Assembly: GCA_050178795.1 (NCBI GenBank)
Contig: JBFXFT010000002.1
Location: forward strand, 62,001 to 126,000
Reading direction: 5' to 3'
From: STF1-184 sp050178795
GTDB lineage: Bacteria > Bacillota > Clostridia > Christensenellales > UBA1242
DNA: 64,000 nt
Shown here: one piece after another, positions 7,301 through 16,508 of the stretch
How positions within the stretch are numbered: the first letter of the stretch is position 1
Layout: the number at the start of each line of letters is the position of its first letter
Notes under the pieces: generated by a model
Database searches by the model: none
What the model was told of the DNA's origin: nothing
Seen by the model: only the letters and a program-made list of their open reading frames with translations
Translations under genes and position numbers: made by a program

Positions 7301-7453
7301 ATTGTCTATTAAGTTATTTACTTGTTGTTATTTTGGCACTTTGCCAAACAGTCATTGACATTAAGGTCAACTCCTGCTTGAACAATACTTGCCGAGCCTT
7401 GACCTTACATTAATCAGTTTTTTTATTGTCTATTAAATTATTTATCTATTGTC
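7200..7453 (+). repeat. Tandem duplication of the repeat element and its spacer
   Basis: Copies 2 and 3 plus their downstream spacers form two units offset by about 124-127 bases. The spacers share ATTGTCTATTAA (7301-7312 and 7425-7436) and the following AT-rich bases, so the duplication covers more than the RNA core. Confidence 0.75.
7327..7424 (+). ncRNA. Repeat RNA element, copy 3 (after rplL)
   Basis: The core 7327-7401 is nearly identical to copy 2 from AACAGTCATTGACAT onward. Its first hairpin is TTTGGCA-CTT-TGCCAAA (7332-7348), different in bases but similar in shape to copy 2, and the second is TTGAC-ATTAAG-GTCAA (7355-7370). The long outer helix is missing or weak. A T-run follows at 7418-7424. 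Activity is unproven. Confidence 0.65.
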
Positions 7454-7466
7454 TAAATAGTTTTAT

Positions 7467-7910
7467 TTAAGCGCTAACTACTTCAACTTTTACTTTTGCC
7501 ACTATACCTTTATAAAATTTTATTGTTACACTATATATTCCTGTTTGTTTTATTGGGGCAGATAGTTCTATTTTTCGTTTATCTATCTCTATTCCAAGTG
7601 TTTTAATTTGCTCTGCAATTTCTTTATTTGTTACGCTTCCAAAAACTTTTCCATTTTCGCCAGCTTTTACTTCTACAGTTATTGTTTTACCGTTTATTTT
7701 GTCGCACTCTTCTTTTGCTTGCTTTCTATGTTCTTCTTCGTGAAATTCTGCAGCCTCTTTGGCAAGTTTATTTTGATTAAGCGCCGTGTTATCTGCCATT
7801 ATTGCCTTCTTTTGAGGTAGTAAAAAGTTTTTTGCAAAGCCGTCGCTTACTGTAACAACGTCGCCTTTTTTGCCTGTACCTTTTACGTCTACGGTTAAAA
7901 TTACTTTCAT
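7467..7910 (-). CDS. rplI: Ribosomal protein L9
   Basis: Large-subunit protein with two rRNA-binding domains joined by a long helix. 147 residues: N-terminal domain with the variant GTGKKGDVVTVSDGFAKNFL and the C-terminal domain from about residue 75 (GSVTNKEIAEQI). Start follows AAGGAG on the minus strand. It is a single gene with its own promoter, converging on rplL; more often rplI sits with rpsF/rpsR or with dnaB. Confidence 0.95.
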   Translation of the reverse strand: MKVILTVDVKGTGKKGDVVTVSDGFAKNFLLPQKKAIMADNTALNQNKLAKEAAEFHEEEHRKQAKEECDKINGKTITVEVKAGENGKVFGSVTNKEIAEQIKTLGIEIDKRKIELSAPIKQTGIYSVTIKFYKGIVAKVKVEVVSA

Positions 7911-7934
7911 ATTTAATCTCCTTATTTCTCTTTT

Positions 7935-7963
7935 ATTTTATAATGAAAAACAGTTTTAGTCAA
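7935..7963 (-). promoter_or_regulatory. rplI promoter
   Basis: On the minus strand TTGACT (7963-7958), 17 bases, TAAAAT (7940-7935), about 25 bases before the rplI start. It lies between the terminator of the metallopeptidase gene and rplI. Confidence 0.7.
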
Positions 7964-7969
7964 ACAATA

Positions 7970-7996
7970 AAAAAAGACTTTTTATAAGTCTTTTTT
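7970..7996 (-). terminator. Terminator after the metallopeptidase pair
   Basis: Stem AAAAAAGACTT / AAGTCTTTTTT with a five-base loop. The arms begin and end in A/T runs, so it could work in both directions, and it overlaps the stop codon of the minus-strand gene. Confidence 0.8.
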
Positions 7997-8717
7997 AATT
8001 GCGTCTTCTCGCCACTAATATAAAACGTATTAAGTTTAGTATTGCAACTACTAGTGAAGCAACATAGGTTAGAGCAGCGGCGTTTAAAACCTTTTTAGCG
8101 CCGTCAACTTCCATCTCGTCTATTACATTAGTTTCAAGCATCAATTTTTTTGCTCGTTTACTTGCGTCAAATTCTACAGGTAGTGTAATTAAACTAAATA
8201 GTACTGCCGCACCAAATAGTATTACGCCAGACCAAAGAAATATATTGCCAACATTTCCGCCAGTTTCGGCACCAAAGTTAAATAGTAAACCTAGCATAAC
8301 TAACGGCCAAAGTAGGTGAGATATTAAATTTGTAATCGGCACAAGTATACTTCTTATTTTTGCAGGCAAGTAGCCTTCCTTGTGTTGAATAGCGTGTCCT
8401 ACTTCGTGTGCCGCAACTCCTAGGCTTGCAACTGATGAAGATGAGTAAACTGCGTCACTAAGTGACAAAGTTTTTGTCTTTGGGTTGTAATTATCGGTAA
8501 GTGTTCCTTCGGTTCTTACAACTTCTACATTTTGTAAATCTGCTTCGTCCAAAATTTTTCTTGCCAGTTCACTACCAGTTAAACCGCGCATACTCATAAC
8601 TTGACTATATTTATTAAAGGCCTTTGTTACGCGTGCCTGAGCGATTATTGCAAGTATTAAACCAGGTATTAATATTATACCCATTAAATAGTAATCTAAA
8701 TAAGTTCCACTAAACAT
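7995..8717 (-). CDS. Membrane zinc metallopeptidase (YugP family), copy A
   Basis: Putative membrane-bound neutral zinc peptidase of the YugP family (DUF/Zn_peptidase_2 type), whose substrates are poorly known. The HEVGH zinc motif is at residues 104-108 in GVAAHEVGHAIQH. Hydrophobic segments lie at about 10-27, 125-145, 155-180 and at the C-terminus (218-236). 240 residues is the usual size. It is downstream of a paralogue (17-base gap) on the same strand, and they are probably co-transcribed. Confidence 0.88.
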   Translation of the reverse strand: MFSGTYLDYYLMGIILIPGLILAIIAQARVTKAFNKYSQVMSMRGLTGSELARKILDEADLQNVEVVRTEGTLTDNYNPKTKTLSLSDAVYSSSSVASLGVAAHEVGHAIQHKEGYLPAKIRSILVPITNLISHLLWPLVMLGLLFNFGAETGGNVGNIFLWSGVILFGAAVLFSLITLPVEFDASKRAKKLMLETNVIDEMEVDGAKKVLNAAALTYVASLVVAILNLIRFILVARRRN

Positions 8718-8734
8718 ATTTATTAAACCTCCTT

Positions 8735-9436
8735 TTATCTAAATGATCTTCCAATTCCCCTTAAAAAAGATAGTAAACCATAGAACAAACTTCCAATATA
8801 GGTTAGTGCCGCAGCGCTCAAAACTTTTTTAGCGCCCTTTAATTCATCGCCGTCTAAAATCCTTTCGTTTTGGAGTAGACTTATTGCACGCTTACTAGCA
8901 TTTATTTCAAGCGGTATAAGTAATAGTTTAAACATTAAACTAACTAAATAAAGCCCAATTCCTATAAAGAAAATAATGTTGCCAAGTTCCAAGTTTTCTG
9001 GGGAGAAGAGTATAAGTCCGCCACCTGTCAATATGGAGGGAATAAGCAGGAAGTCAGAAATTTTACTCAATTTTTGCAACAAAAAACTAATTGCAAACAA
9101 TTTACTGCCGTCTTTATGTTGCATAACATGCCCTATTTCGTGCGAGGCTATTGCTATTGCAGAAATTGACTTAGAATAAAAGTTTTGTTCGCTTAAAACC
9201 ACAACCTTTTTGCTTACTGCATACCTATCGGACATCTTTTTTGGGTCCATTGCTATTTTATGGTCGTGTAGCCCTAAAAAGTTGAAGGCTGCAACCACAA
9301 ATTGTGCTGCAGTTAAATTTGAATATGCAAAAGTGTCATATTTATTGTATAACCTTATTAGTCTTCCGTAAGAATTTGCCGCTATAAAAAGTCCGACTAT
9401 TAAAATAATTAAAGCAATTATGTATGGATTAAGCAT
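8735..9436 (-). CDS. Membrane zinc metallopeptidase (YugP family), copy B
   Basis: Paralogue of the following gene. The zinc motif HEIGH is at residues 99-103 in ASHEIGHVMQHKDG, with a hydrophobic N-terminal segment (4-20) and further membrane segments at about 108-145, 150-172 and 205-225. Both copies share the ending AKKVLSAAALTY. 233 residues. The SD is weak (AAGGAAC). It is first in the minus-strand operon, reading away from addB. Two diverged copies suggest separate substrates or a heteromer; this is inference. Confidence 0.86.
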   Translation of the reverse strand: MLNPYIIALIILIVGLFIAANSYGRLIRLYNKYDTFAYSNLTAAQFVVAAFNFLGLHDHKIAMDPKKMSDRYAVSKKVVVLSEQNFYSKSISAIAIASHEIGHVMQHKDGSKLFAISFLLQKLSKISDFLLIPSILTGGGLILFSPENLELGNIIFFIGIGLYLVSLMFKLLLIPLEINASKRAISLLQNERILDGDELKGAKKVLSAAALTYIGSLFYGLLSFLRGIGRSFR

Positions 9437-9476
9437 ATACTTTTGTTCCTTTTACTGTTTTTTTGTTACAGTAAGA

Positions 9477-9505
9477 ATTATACTATTTTTGCTTCCTTAT
9501 GGCAA
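9477..9505 (-). promoter_or_regulatory. Promoter of the metallopeptidase operon
   Basis: Minus-strand TTGCCA (9505-9500), 17 bases, TATAAT (9482-9477). The leader contains a hairpin TTACTGT / ACAGTAA (about 9451-9473). The divergent region 9437-9636 holds this and the addB promoter and nothing else I recognise. Confidence 0.65.
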
Positions 9506-9583
9506 ACAATTAGCCATAACATACGCCTTAATAATTATATATTTATAATTTAAACCTTAATGTTTTTTATTCTTTAATTAAGT

Positions 9584-9611
9584 TTGAAAAAACTTTAAAA
9601 AATGATATTAT
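9584..9611 (+). promoter_or_regulatory. addBA promoter
   Basis: TTGAAA (9584-9589), 16 bases, TATTAT (9606-9611), 25 bases before the addB start codon. Confidence 0.55.
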
Positions 9612-9636
9612 TATTTTATTGAGGGAAGGGTATTAA

Positions 9637-12600
9637 ATGCAGTTTAATTTATTGATATCAAATACATATTTAAGTGCTTTTGAAAGCGTGTTAAATAAAT
9701 TAAAAACTTTAAGATTAAATAACAGTGCCACCGAGCATATTTTAATAGTGCCAGACAGGATGACTCTACTTGCAGAAAAAAGCATTTTTGAAAAACTTGG
9801 CGTTACAAGCCTTTTTAATGTTAGGGTTTTAACCCTTTCTAAACTTGCCAGCCTAATTTTAGGAACCAAGTTACAAACGAGTAACCTGCTTACTAAGCAA
9901 AGCGGAATTATGCTTACTTCAAAAATTATTATGGAAAATTCTAACAACTTAAAGGCCTTTAAAAAGGCGAGCAAACTAATTGGTTTTAGCGAGACAATTT
10001 TTGATACAATAAACCAATTAAAAAGTTGCAATGTAACGCCAGAAGAGTTTAAAAATAGTTATGCTGGCGGTGATTTAGCGCTAAAATTAAAAATAGAAGA
10101 TATAGCACTTTTATACAGTAAATATGAGACTTATTTGGAAGATAAATTTATAGACGCAAGTACAAAGTTGAACTTGCTTTCGGATAATATAGGTAGCAGT
10201 GAGTTAATAGCAAATAGCGACATTTATTTTGCCCTATTTGACACTTTCACACCACAACAATATAAAATTATAAGCCTACTTGTAAAGCACGCCAACAGCA
10301 TCAATGTGGGCTTTGTTTCTAACACCAAACAAAACAATCAAAACATTTACCCTAAAGATATGTACGAAAATTTGACGGCGATTGCAAGTAGTTTTGGTTT
10401 AAATATTAACTCTTGCATAACAAATAATTTTGACAATTTAAAGGGTGATTTTAATCACATCTTGCACAATTTATATGCGCTAAAAGGCGATGTAAAGGCC
10501 TTAACTAATGGCAACATTAGATTAATTGAAACTGATAGCATTTATGATGAAGTGGACTTTGTTGCAAGTCAAATAAAAAACCGTGTTGTTACATACGGTT
10601 ATAGATATAGCGACATTAATTTAGCCGTTGGCGGTTTAGAAAATTACTCACTTATAATTGAAAAAGTTTTTAATAAATACGAAATACCATATTATTTAGA
10701 TAAAAGTAAACCGCTAATCGAAAACATATATTCAAGGTTTTTATTGAATGTTTTAGACATTATCAAAAACTATTTTTCTAGTGAGAATGTAATAGAATAT
10801 GTAAAGAGCATTTTTACAAACACCAAAGTTAAAACTCAAGAAAATTTTGAAAACATTGTATTAAAATATGGACTAAGTGGTGGGGACTTTTTAAAACCAC
10901 TAGACTTTATAAATGGTGATAATAATTTAAAAGACTATGAAGATGTAAGAAAAGCGATTATTCCTACACTTTTGAACTTGCAAAAGAGTTTTAACGGCGC
11001 AAAAATTGGTGCTGACTTTGTTGTAAATTTAAAGGAGTTTATTGCTAGTTTAAACATAAAAGAAAAACTAGAAAAGTTGGAACTAGAATATGAAAATATG
11101 GGGCAATTTGTGGAGCAAAAAATTACTGCACAAGTGTATGAAAAAGTAGATAAATTGCTAAACGAAATTGACGGTATTTTGGGCGAAACTAATTTGACTA
11201 TTTTGGAGTTTAAAACAATTTTAGAAAATGGTCTACAATCGGTAACCGTCTCTACAATTCCATTAAGTGTAGACAGCGTTTTTGTTGGAGACGCAAGCGT
11301 AAATAATTTTGTAAAAACCAAAGACCTTTTTGTGCTTGGCTGTGTTGACGGCACTCTTCCTATGAGTAAACTTGATGTTGGCATACTTTTAGATGACGAC
11401 CTACAACAAATTGCACCAAAGCAAAAAATTGAGCCTAGCATAAGACAAATAAACTTTATGAGCAAGTTTAACTTTTTTGAACTACTGTTGACCGCACAAA
11501 ATAGGCTTACTTTGACTTATTCGGTTGCAAATAGTAGTGGTGAAGAGCAAAAACCATCTCAAATATTTAACGAATTGAAAAAAATATTTGATACTATTGT
11601 AGGTGGCAAAAAGGTAGATTTACAAATTATTCATTACGATGAAATTTTAAGTGATAATAGCGAAAAAGTAACTGAACTAGCAAGTGAATATTCTTATTAT
11701 TATGCCAACAAAGTTGTAGCGCTTGAAAAATTAATAAAACAAATGAGACTATATAGAGACGGCAACTTACCACACAACTTGGTTGCAGTTAGTACCGTTT
11801 ATGAAATGCTAGAAAAAGAGTTTGGAAAAGAAAAATTTAAAGACATTATTAATCTTTTTGACTACGACAATAATATTCCAAATTTAAAAAACGCAGACAA
11901 ATTATTCTTTAACAATGAGCGCACAAAAATTAGTCAACTTGAAGCATATTTTTCTTGTCCGTTTAAACATTTTATTGAATACGGTTTAAAATTAAAAGAG
12001 CGTGAAATTGCAGGCATAACCTCATTGGATGTTGGCACAATTTTGCATTCAGTTGCAGAAAAATTTGGTGCTAGTCTAAAAGCGAGAACTGTTTACACTA
12101 AAAAAGAGTTAGAAAAAGTTGCGATAGAAATAATTGAACAAATTTTAAACGCGCCAGAGTATGAATATTTACAAAAATCTGGTGTAAATAAAAATTTAAT
12201 AGCGAGCATAAAGGAAGAGGCTGTGCGCTTAACTTTTGCGCTTTACTATCAAACTCAAAACAGCGACTTTAACGTAGAAAAGTTAGAGTATAGGTTTGGG
12301 TTAGGAACTGACGGCTCGCCGCTTACCCTAAAACTTAAAAACAGAGAACTTAATTTTGGCGGAGTTATTGACAGGGTAGACATATTTAATAATTATTTTA
12401 GAATAATTGACTATAAAACAGGCTCAAATACAGAGTTTACTTTTAAAGACCTTTACTATGGCAAAAAAATACAACTATTTATATATGCCAGCGTAATAGA
12501 AAAACTTACAGGCAAAAAGCCAGCAGGTGTTTTTTACTTTCCTATTAAAAACTCTTTTGAAGATGACGAAAATGTAGGCAAAGAGGGTAATTCAATGTAT

Positions 12601-13008
12601 AAACTTGATGGCACTTTCCTAAACGATTTGTATGTCATAAAAGCCTTTGATAAAACTTTAAGTTTAAGTAATCCAAAAAGTAAAATTATTAATGTTACTT
12701 TTAGAACGGCAAAAGATGTATTAAAAACAGGAGCAGAAGAATTACACAATAATTCAATAAAGAGAAGTGTTACTGACATTCAGTTTAAACAACTTATGGA
12801 ATATGCCATAAAACTTAGCGAAATTGCAGTAGAAGAAATTTTAGATGGTAATATTACACCTAGCCCTTATGTAGATAAAGAAAATTCAACGATTTGTGAT
12901 TATTGTGCTTTTAAGGGCATTTGCAAATTTAGTGAAGATTTTAACAACTTTAAACGCACTCACAAAGGCTCACTTACAAAAGAACAAATTGTAGGGGAGG
13001 TAAAATAA
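9637..13008 (+). CDS. addB: ATP-dependent nuclease subunit B (AddB)
   Basis: Subunit of the AddAB helicase-nuclease that resects double-strand breaks for RecA-dependent repair. 1123 residues. The C-terminal nuclease has D912 and the D925-Y-K927 triad, framed by iron-sulfur cysteines C774, C1087, C1090 and C1096, whose CxxC-x5-C spacing matches known AddB. The N-terminus aligns with AddB (HILIVPDRMTLLAEKSIF) but the usual GxxGxGKT loop is replaced by LISNTYLSAF, so ATP binding looks lost. SD GAGGGAAGGG. The stop overlaps the addA start (TAATG). Confidence 0.93.
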   Translation: MQFNLLISNTYLSAFESVLNKLKTLRLNNSATEHILIVPDRMTLLAEKSIFEKLGVTSLFNVRVLTLSKLASLILGTKLQTSNLLTKQSGIMLTSKIIMENSNNLKAFKKASKLIGFSETIFDTINQLKSCNVTPEEFKNSYAGGDLALKLKIEDIALLYSKYETYLEDKFIDASTKLNLLSDNIGSSELIANSDIYFALFDTFTPQQYKIISLLVKHANSINVGFVSNTKQNNQNIYPKDMYENLTAIASSFGLNINSCITNNFDNLKGDFNHILHNLYALKGDVKALTNGNIRLIETDSIYDEVDFVASQIKNRVVTYGYRYSDINLAVGGLENYSLIIEKVFNKYEIPYYLDKSKPLIENIYSRFLLNVLDIIKNYFSSENVIEYVKSIFTNTKVKTQENFENIVLKYGLSGGDFLKPLDFINGDNNLKDYEDVRKAIIPTLLNLQKSFNGAKIGADFVVNLKEFIASLNIKEKLEKLELEYENMGQFVEQKITAQVYEKVDKLLNEIDGILGETNLTILEFKTILENGLQSVTVSTIPLSVDSVFVGDASVNNFVKTKDLFVLGCVDGTLPMSKLDVGILLDDDLQQIAPKQKIEPSIRQINFMSKFNFFELLLTAQNRLTLTYSVANSSGEEQKPSQIFNELKKIFDTIVGGKKVDLQIIHYDEILSDNSEKVTELASEYSYYYANKVVALEKLIKQMRLYRDGNLPHNLVAVSTVYEMLEKEFGKEKFKDIINLFDYDNNIPNLKNADKLFFNNERTKISQLEAYFSCPFKHFIEYGLKLKEREIAGITSLDVGTILHSVAEKFGASLKARTVYTKKELEKVAIEIIEQILNAPEYEYLQKSGVNKNLIASIKEEAVRLTFALYYQTQNSDFNVEKLEYRFGLGTDGSPLTLKLKNRELNFGGVIDRVDIFNNYFRIIDYKTGSNTEFTFKDLYYGKKIQLFIYASVIEKLTGKKPAGVFYFPIKNSFEDDENVGKEGNSMYKLDGTFLNDLYVIKAFDKTLSLSNPKSKIINVTFRTAKDVLKTGAEELHNNSIKRSVTDIQFKQLMEYAIKLSEIAVEEILDGNITPSPYVDKENSTICDYCAFKGICKFSEDFNNFKRTHKGSLTKEQIVGEVK

Positions 13009-16000
13009 TGGCAAGACTGACAAAAGAACAACAAATGGTTGTTGATGAAAGAGATAAAAATTTGCTAGTATCCGCCTCTGCTGGAAGTGGCAAGACCCAC
13101 ACCATGATTGAGCGAATTTTAAATTTAATAGTAAAAGGCGAAGCAACTATTAAAGAAATGTTAATAGTAACTTTTACGCGCGCTGCCGCTAGTGAAATGA
13201 AGACGAGACTTTATAATGCACTTGCAAAAGAGGTTAAAAATAATGATAGTCTAGAAAAGGAAATAGACGAACTAGCAACCGCAGACATAAGCACAATACA
13301 CAACTTTTGCGCTAAAATTGTAAAGCAGCACTTTTACGAGGTGGGTGTAGACCCCGCTTTTCAAATTTTGGACGACAGCGATTCGTTAGTGCTTATGAAT
13401 GATGCGCTAAGCACCGTTTTAGAAAAATATATAAAAAAAGACGACAAAAACTTTAACACTTTGTTTGAGACCTTTAATAAAAGGCGCCGAGATGTTGAAT
13501 TTAAGCGCGCGATTATTGAGCTTTATAGGTTTTTAAAGAGCAAGTATGATTATAGATATTTTGCAGAGGGCATAGTTGAAAAAACTTATAACGATGACCT
13601 AAAAAACAATTTGTCTGCCATATATTTAAACAAGATATTGCTTGAAGATTTTAAACACTTTAAAACGCAATTTGAAAGTTTAAAATTAGAGGTCGAGCAG
13701 TTTGGAAGCGCAAAACTTGCACTTGTCGCTGACAGTGTTTTGAATGCAATAAATTTGGTTAAAGACAAAAACACTTTTGAGAAGAATATTGAAGTTTTAA
13801 GTCACCTTCCAGAGTTAAAAGATTTACGTGGGACATATAGTGATGACGAAAAAGAGTTAAAGGAAAAAGTTAAAGATAAAAAAGCGTTATTTACCGAACT
13901 TATAAAAGATAAGTACTCTAAATTTTTTGATATAGATGCTTTAAAACAAAATTTAAGGTTGTCTAAAAATTATATTCAAAAAATGCTTGAAGTTGTTATG
14001 GCTTTTGACGACTACTATATGGCGCTAAAAAAGGACAAGGCACTTTTAGACTTTAATGACCTAGAGTACTATGCCCTTGAAATTTTGAAAAATAATGACA
14101 TAGCGAGCAGTATAAAAAACAGGTATAAATATATTTTTATTGACGAATATCAAGACATCAATGATGTACAAGAAGAACTTATATCAAGAGTTGCAAAATT
14201 CAATAATGCCTTTATGGTTGGAGATGTAAAACAAAGCATTTATATGTTCCGCCAAGCCGACCCACAAATTTTTGTAAACAAATACGAAAAATTTAAAGTT
14301 CAAAATTTTAGCAAAAAAATTGACCTAAATAATAATTTTAGGAGTGAAAAAGCAGTTTTAGAGTTTGCAAATTTTGTATTTTCTAACATTATGTTAGCAG
14401 ACACTGCAAGTGTAAATTACAAAGATGACGCAAAGTTTGACACTAATACAGGCGCAGAATATGAGCCAAGCATAAATGGGTTGCCACTCGTTAGTGTGGA
14501 GGTTATAGACGCCGAAAAGGAAAAACCAGAAAAAGAAATTTTGCCGATTTACAGCGTTCAAAACGACACTGAGTTAGAAGAAGAGGAAATAAGCCTTGCT
14601 AAAAGTGAAGCAAAACTGATAAGCGAAAAAATATTGGAGTTTTTAAACACTAAAATATATGACACCTCTCAAAATGTAAAAGATTATAGACAAGTAGAGT
14701 TTAAAGATATTGCAATTTTAAGTCGTTATAAGGGGGACTATTTAAAGGAACTTTGCAATGAACTTGAAAATTACAACATACCACTTTTGGCGAAGTACTC
14801 CTTAAACATATACGATAGTTATGAGGCAAGACTAGTAAACAGTTATTTGAGTTTGATTAACAACTTTAAAGACGATGTGGCACTTACAAATGTTTTAAGT
14901 TCTGTAATTGGCAATTTGAGTTATGACGAACTTGCCGAAATTAGAATACAATTTCCTAAAAAGGCGTTCTTTTACGAGTGTGTTGAAAACTATTTAACCT
15001 CATACAAGGAGAACGAAATAACTTTAAAAATAGAAAAACTTATTTTTGAACTGAACGAGTTAAAGTTAAAGTCTAACTATTTAAAAGTGCCAGAATTAAT
15101 AAATGCAATACTTAATAAATATTCGCTTGAAACATACTTTTTAGCACTTCCAGATGGGCAAAACAGATTGGAAAATTTGAAGCGTTTAGTTGACGCTAGT
15201 TACAAGCCTGAACTTGTAAATAACTTATACAAGTATGTTTCATACATACAAACTTTTGGCGACGATGAAGAGTTTGAAATTTCAACTGGAAACGGCGCTA
15301 ATAGTGTTACTGTTAGTACAATACACTCTAGCAAGGGTTTAGAGTATCCAATTGTTATTTTAGTGGGTACTGGAAGAGACTTTACAAAGACCGCGCATAA
15401 GGGAGAAATTTTAATAAATAAGGACCTTGGCTTTGGCGTCCGATATTACGATTTGGAAAATAGAAGCAGAGCCGATACGCTAGTTAGAGAGGCAATAGAA
15501 CTAAAAAATAAAGAGCAAAACTTAGCAGAAGAAATGAGGCTACTTTATGTTGCTGTAACTAGGGCAAAGAATCATTTAGTTTTAGTTGGCAGGACAAAAG
15601 TATCAAAACTAAAAGAGGTACGCAGTGTGTACTCAATTAAAAACACAAAGAGTTATTTGGAGTGGATTTTAGGCAGTTTAAATGAAAGTAGTTTTAATAG
15701 CCTACTTGAAGGTCAAACACATTTGAAAGTAAAATTGAACGGCGGTTTAGACTTTGCACTAAATGTCTATAAAACGGACGATTTAATGCTTGAAAAACAA
15801 GAGGGCGAAGAAGTAATTTTAAATGCTCCGAGCAAAGAATATAAAGAGAAGTTTAAAAAAGTTTTTGACTATGTTTATCCGCACTTAGACAGCACAAAGA
15901 TAAGGGTAAAAAGTAGCGTTACAGAGATTATGCAAGAAGAGGACGAAATTGCAAATAATTACTCAATTAAAAGGTTTAAACTTGATGAAATAAACAAGTT

Positions 16001-16508
16001 AAACGACGAACTTGATTTTTCTAAAATTGGCAGCGCTTATCACAAGGTTATGCAGTACATAAACTTTGATCTAAAAACCTTAGAAGATGTTGCAAAAAAC
16101 ATTGATGAATTAGTAAGTTTAGGTACACTAACTTTTGAGGAAAAATCGCTCGTTGAAGTTGATAAAATACTTGGCGCAATAAAGGCTGTAAACTCACTTT
16201 TAGTTGACGGCGATAAACTTAAAAAAGAACAACAATTTATTATGTATGTACCTTATAAAGAAATTTTTGAATCGTCAAAAATTACAGATAAAATTTTAGT
16301 TCAAGGCGTGGTTGATTTAATAATAATTAGGGGTGATGAGGCAATAATTTTGGACTACAAAACCAGTAGGCTAAATGAGGACAAGTTACTTCAAAAATAT
16401 GCCACTCAATTAAAACTCTATGCGACCGCTGTTACAGGGGCTTTAGAGCTAAAAGTAACTAAAAAACTTATTTATTCCTTTCACTTAAAAACAATGGTAA
16501 TTGTTTGA
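13008..16508 (+). CDS. addA: ATP-dependent helicase/nuclease subunit A (AddA)
   Basis: UvrD-type 3'-5' helicase and nuclease of AddAB. 1166 residues. Walker A ASAGSGKT is at 23-30; further helicase motifs are IDEYQDI, VGDVKQSIYMFRQADP, STIHSSKGLEYPIVIL and LLYVAVTRAKNHL. The C-terminal nuclease has D1116-Y-K1118-T. All key residues are present, so AddA would be the only motor if AddB has lost its ATP site. It is translationally coupled to addB by a one-base overlap. A strong promoter for the next gene overlaps its stop codon. Confidence 0.96.
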   Translation: MARLTKEQQMVVDERDKNLLVSASAGSGKTHTMIERILNLIVKGEATIKEMLIVTFTRAAASEMKTRLYNALAKEVKNNDSLEKEIDELATADISTIHNFCAKIVKQHFYEVGVDPAFQILDDSDSLVLMNDALSTVLEKYIKKDDKNFNTLFETFNKRRRDVEFKRAIIELYRFLKSKYDYRYFAEGIVEKTYNDDLKNNLSAIYLNKILLEDFKHFKTQFESLKLEVEQFGSAKLALVADSVLNAINLVKDKNTFEKNIEVLSHLPELKDLRGTYSDDEKELKEKVKDKKALFTELIKDKYSKFFDIDALKQNLRLSKNYIQKMLEVVMAFDDYYMALKKDKALLDFNDLEYYALEILKNNDIASSIKNRYKYIFIDEYQDINDVQEELISRVAKFNNAFMVGDVKQSIYMFRQADPQIFVNKYEKFKVQNFSKKIDLNNNFRSEKAVLEFANFVFSNIMLADTASVNYKDDAKFDTNTGAEYEPSINGLPLVSVEVIDAEKEKPEKEILPIYSVQNDTELEEEEISLAKSEAKLISEKILEFLNTKIYDTSQNVKDYRQVEFKDIAILSRYKGDYLKELCNELENYNIPLLAKYSLNIYDSYEARLVNSYLSLINNFKDDVALTNVLSSVIGNLSYDELAEIRIQFPKKAFFYECVENYLTSYKENEITLKIEKLIFELNELKLKSNYLKVPELINAILNKYSLETYFLALPDGQNRLENLKRLVDASYKPELVNNLYKYVSYIQTFGDDEEFEISTGNGANSVTVSTIHSSKGLEYPIVILVGTGRDFTKTAHKGEILINKDLGFGVRYYDLENRSRADTLVREAIELKNKEQNLAEEMRLLYVAVTRAKNHLVLVGRTKVSKLKEVRSVYSIKNTKSYLEWILGSLNESSFNSLLEGQTHLKVKLNGGLDFALNVYKTDDLMLEKQEGEEVILNAPSKEYKEKFKKVFDYVYPHLDSTKIRVKSSVTEIMQEEDEIANNYSIKRFKLDEINKLNDELDFSKIGSAYHKVMQYINFDLKTLEDVAKNIDELVSLGTLTFEEKSLVEVDKILGAIKAVNSLLVDGDKLKKEQQFIMYVPYKEIFESSKITDKILVQGVVDLIIIRGDEAIILDYKTSRLNEDKLLQKYATQLKLYATAVTGALELKVTKKLIYSFHLKTMVIV

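Noticed and set aside
6626..7401. Known riboswitch or small ribozyme (M-box, glycine, hammerhead, twister) for the repeats
   Set aside because: A few short words look similar but the conserved cores of these families are not present in order.
7200..7401. Repeat RNA read on the minus strand, downstream of rplI
   Set aside because: Copy 1 lies within the rplJ-rplL message and the CCGAG motif matches the plus-strand L10 leader, so the plus strand is favoured, though not proven.
6596..7424. CRISPR array or transposon-end interpretation of the three repeats
   Set aside because: Copies are about 75-130 bases long, irregularly spaced, diverged in paired positions and separated by a gene; no cas genes, spacers or transposase.
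10935..11465. 176-codon minus-strand frame inside addB
   Set aside because: It is antisense to conserved AddB sequence, has no SD and no recognisable protein features; a shadow frame.
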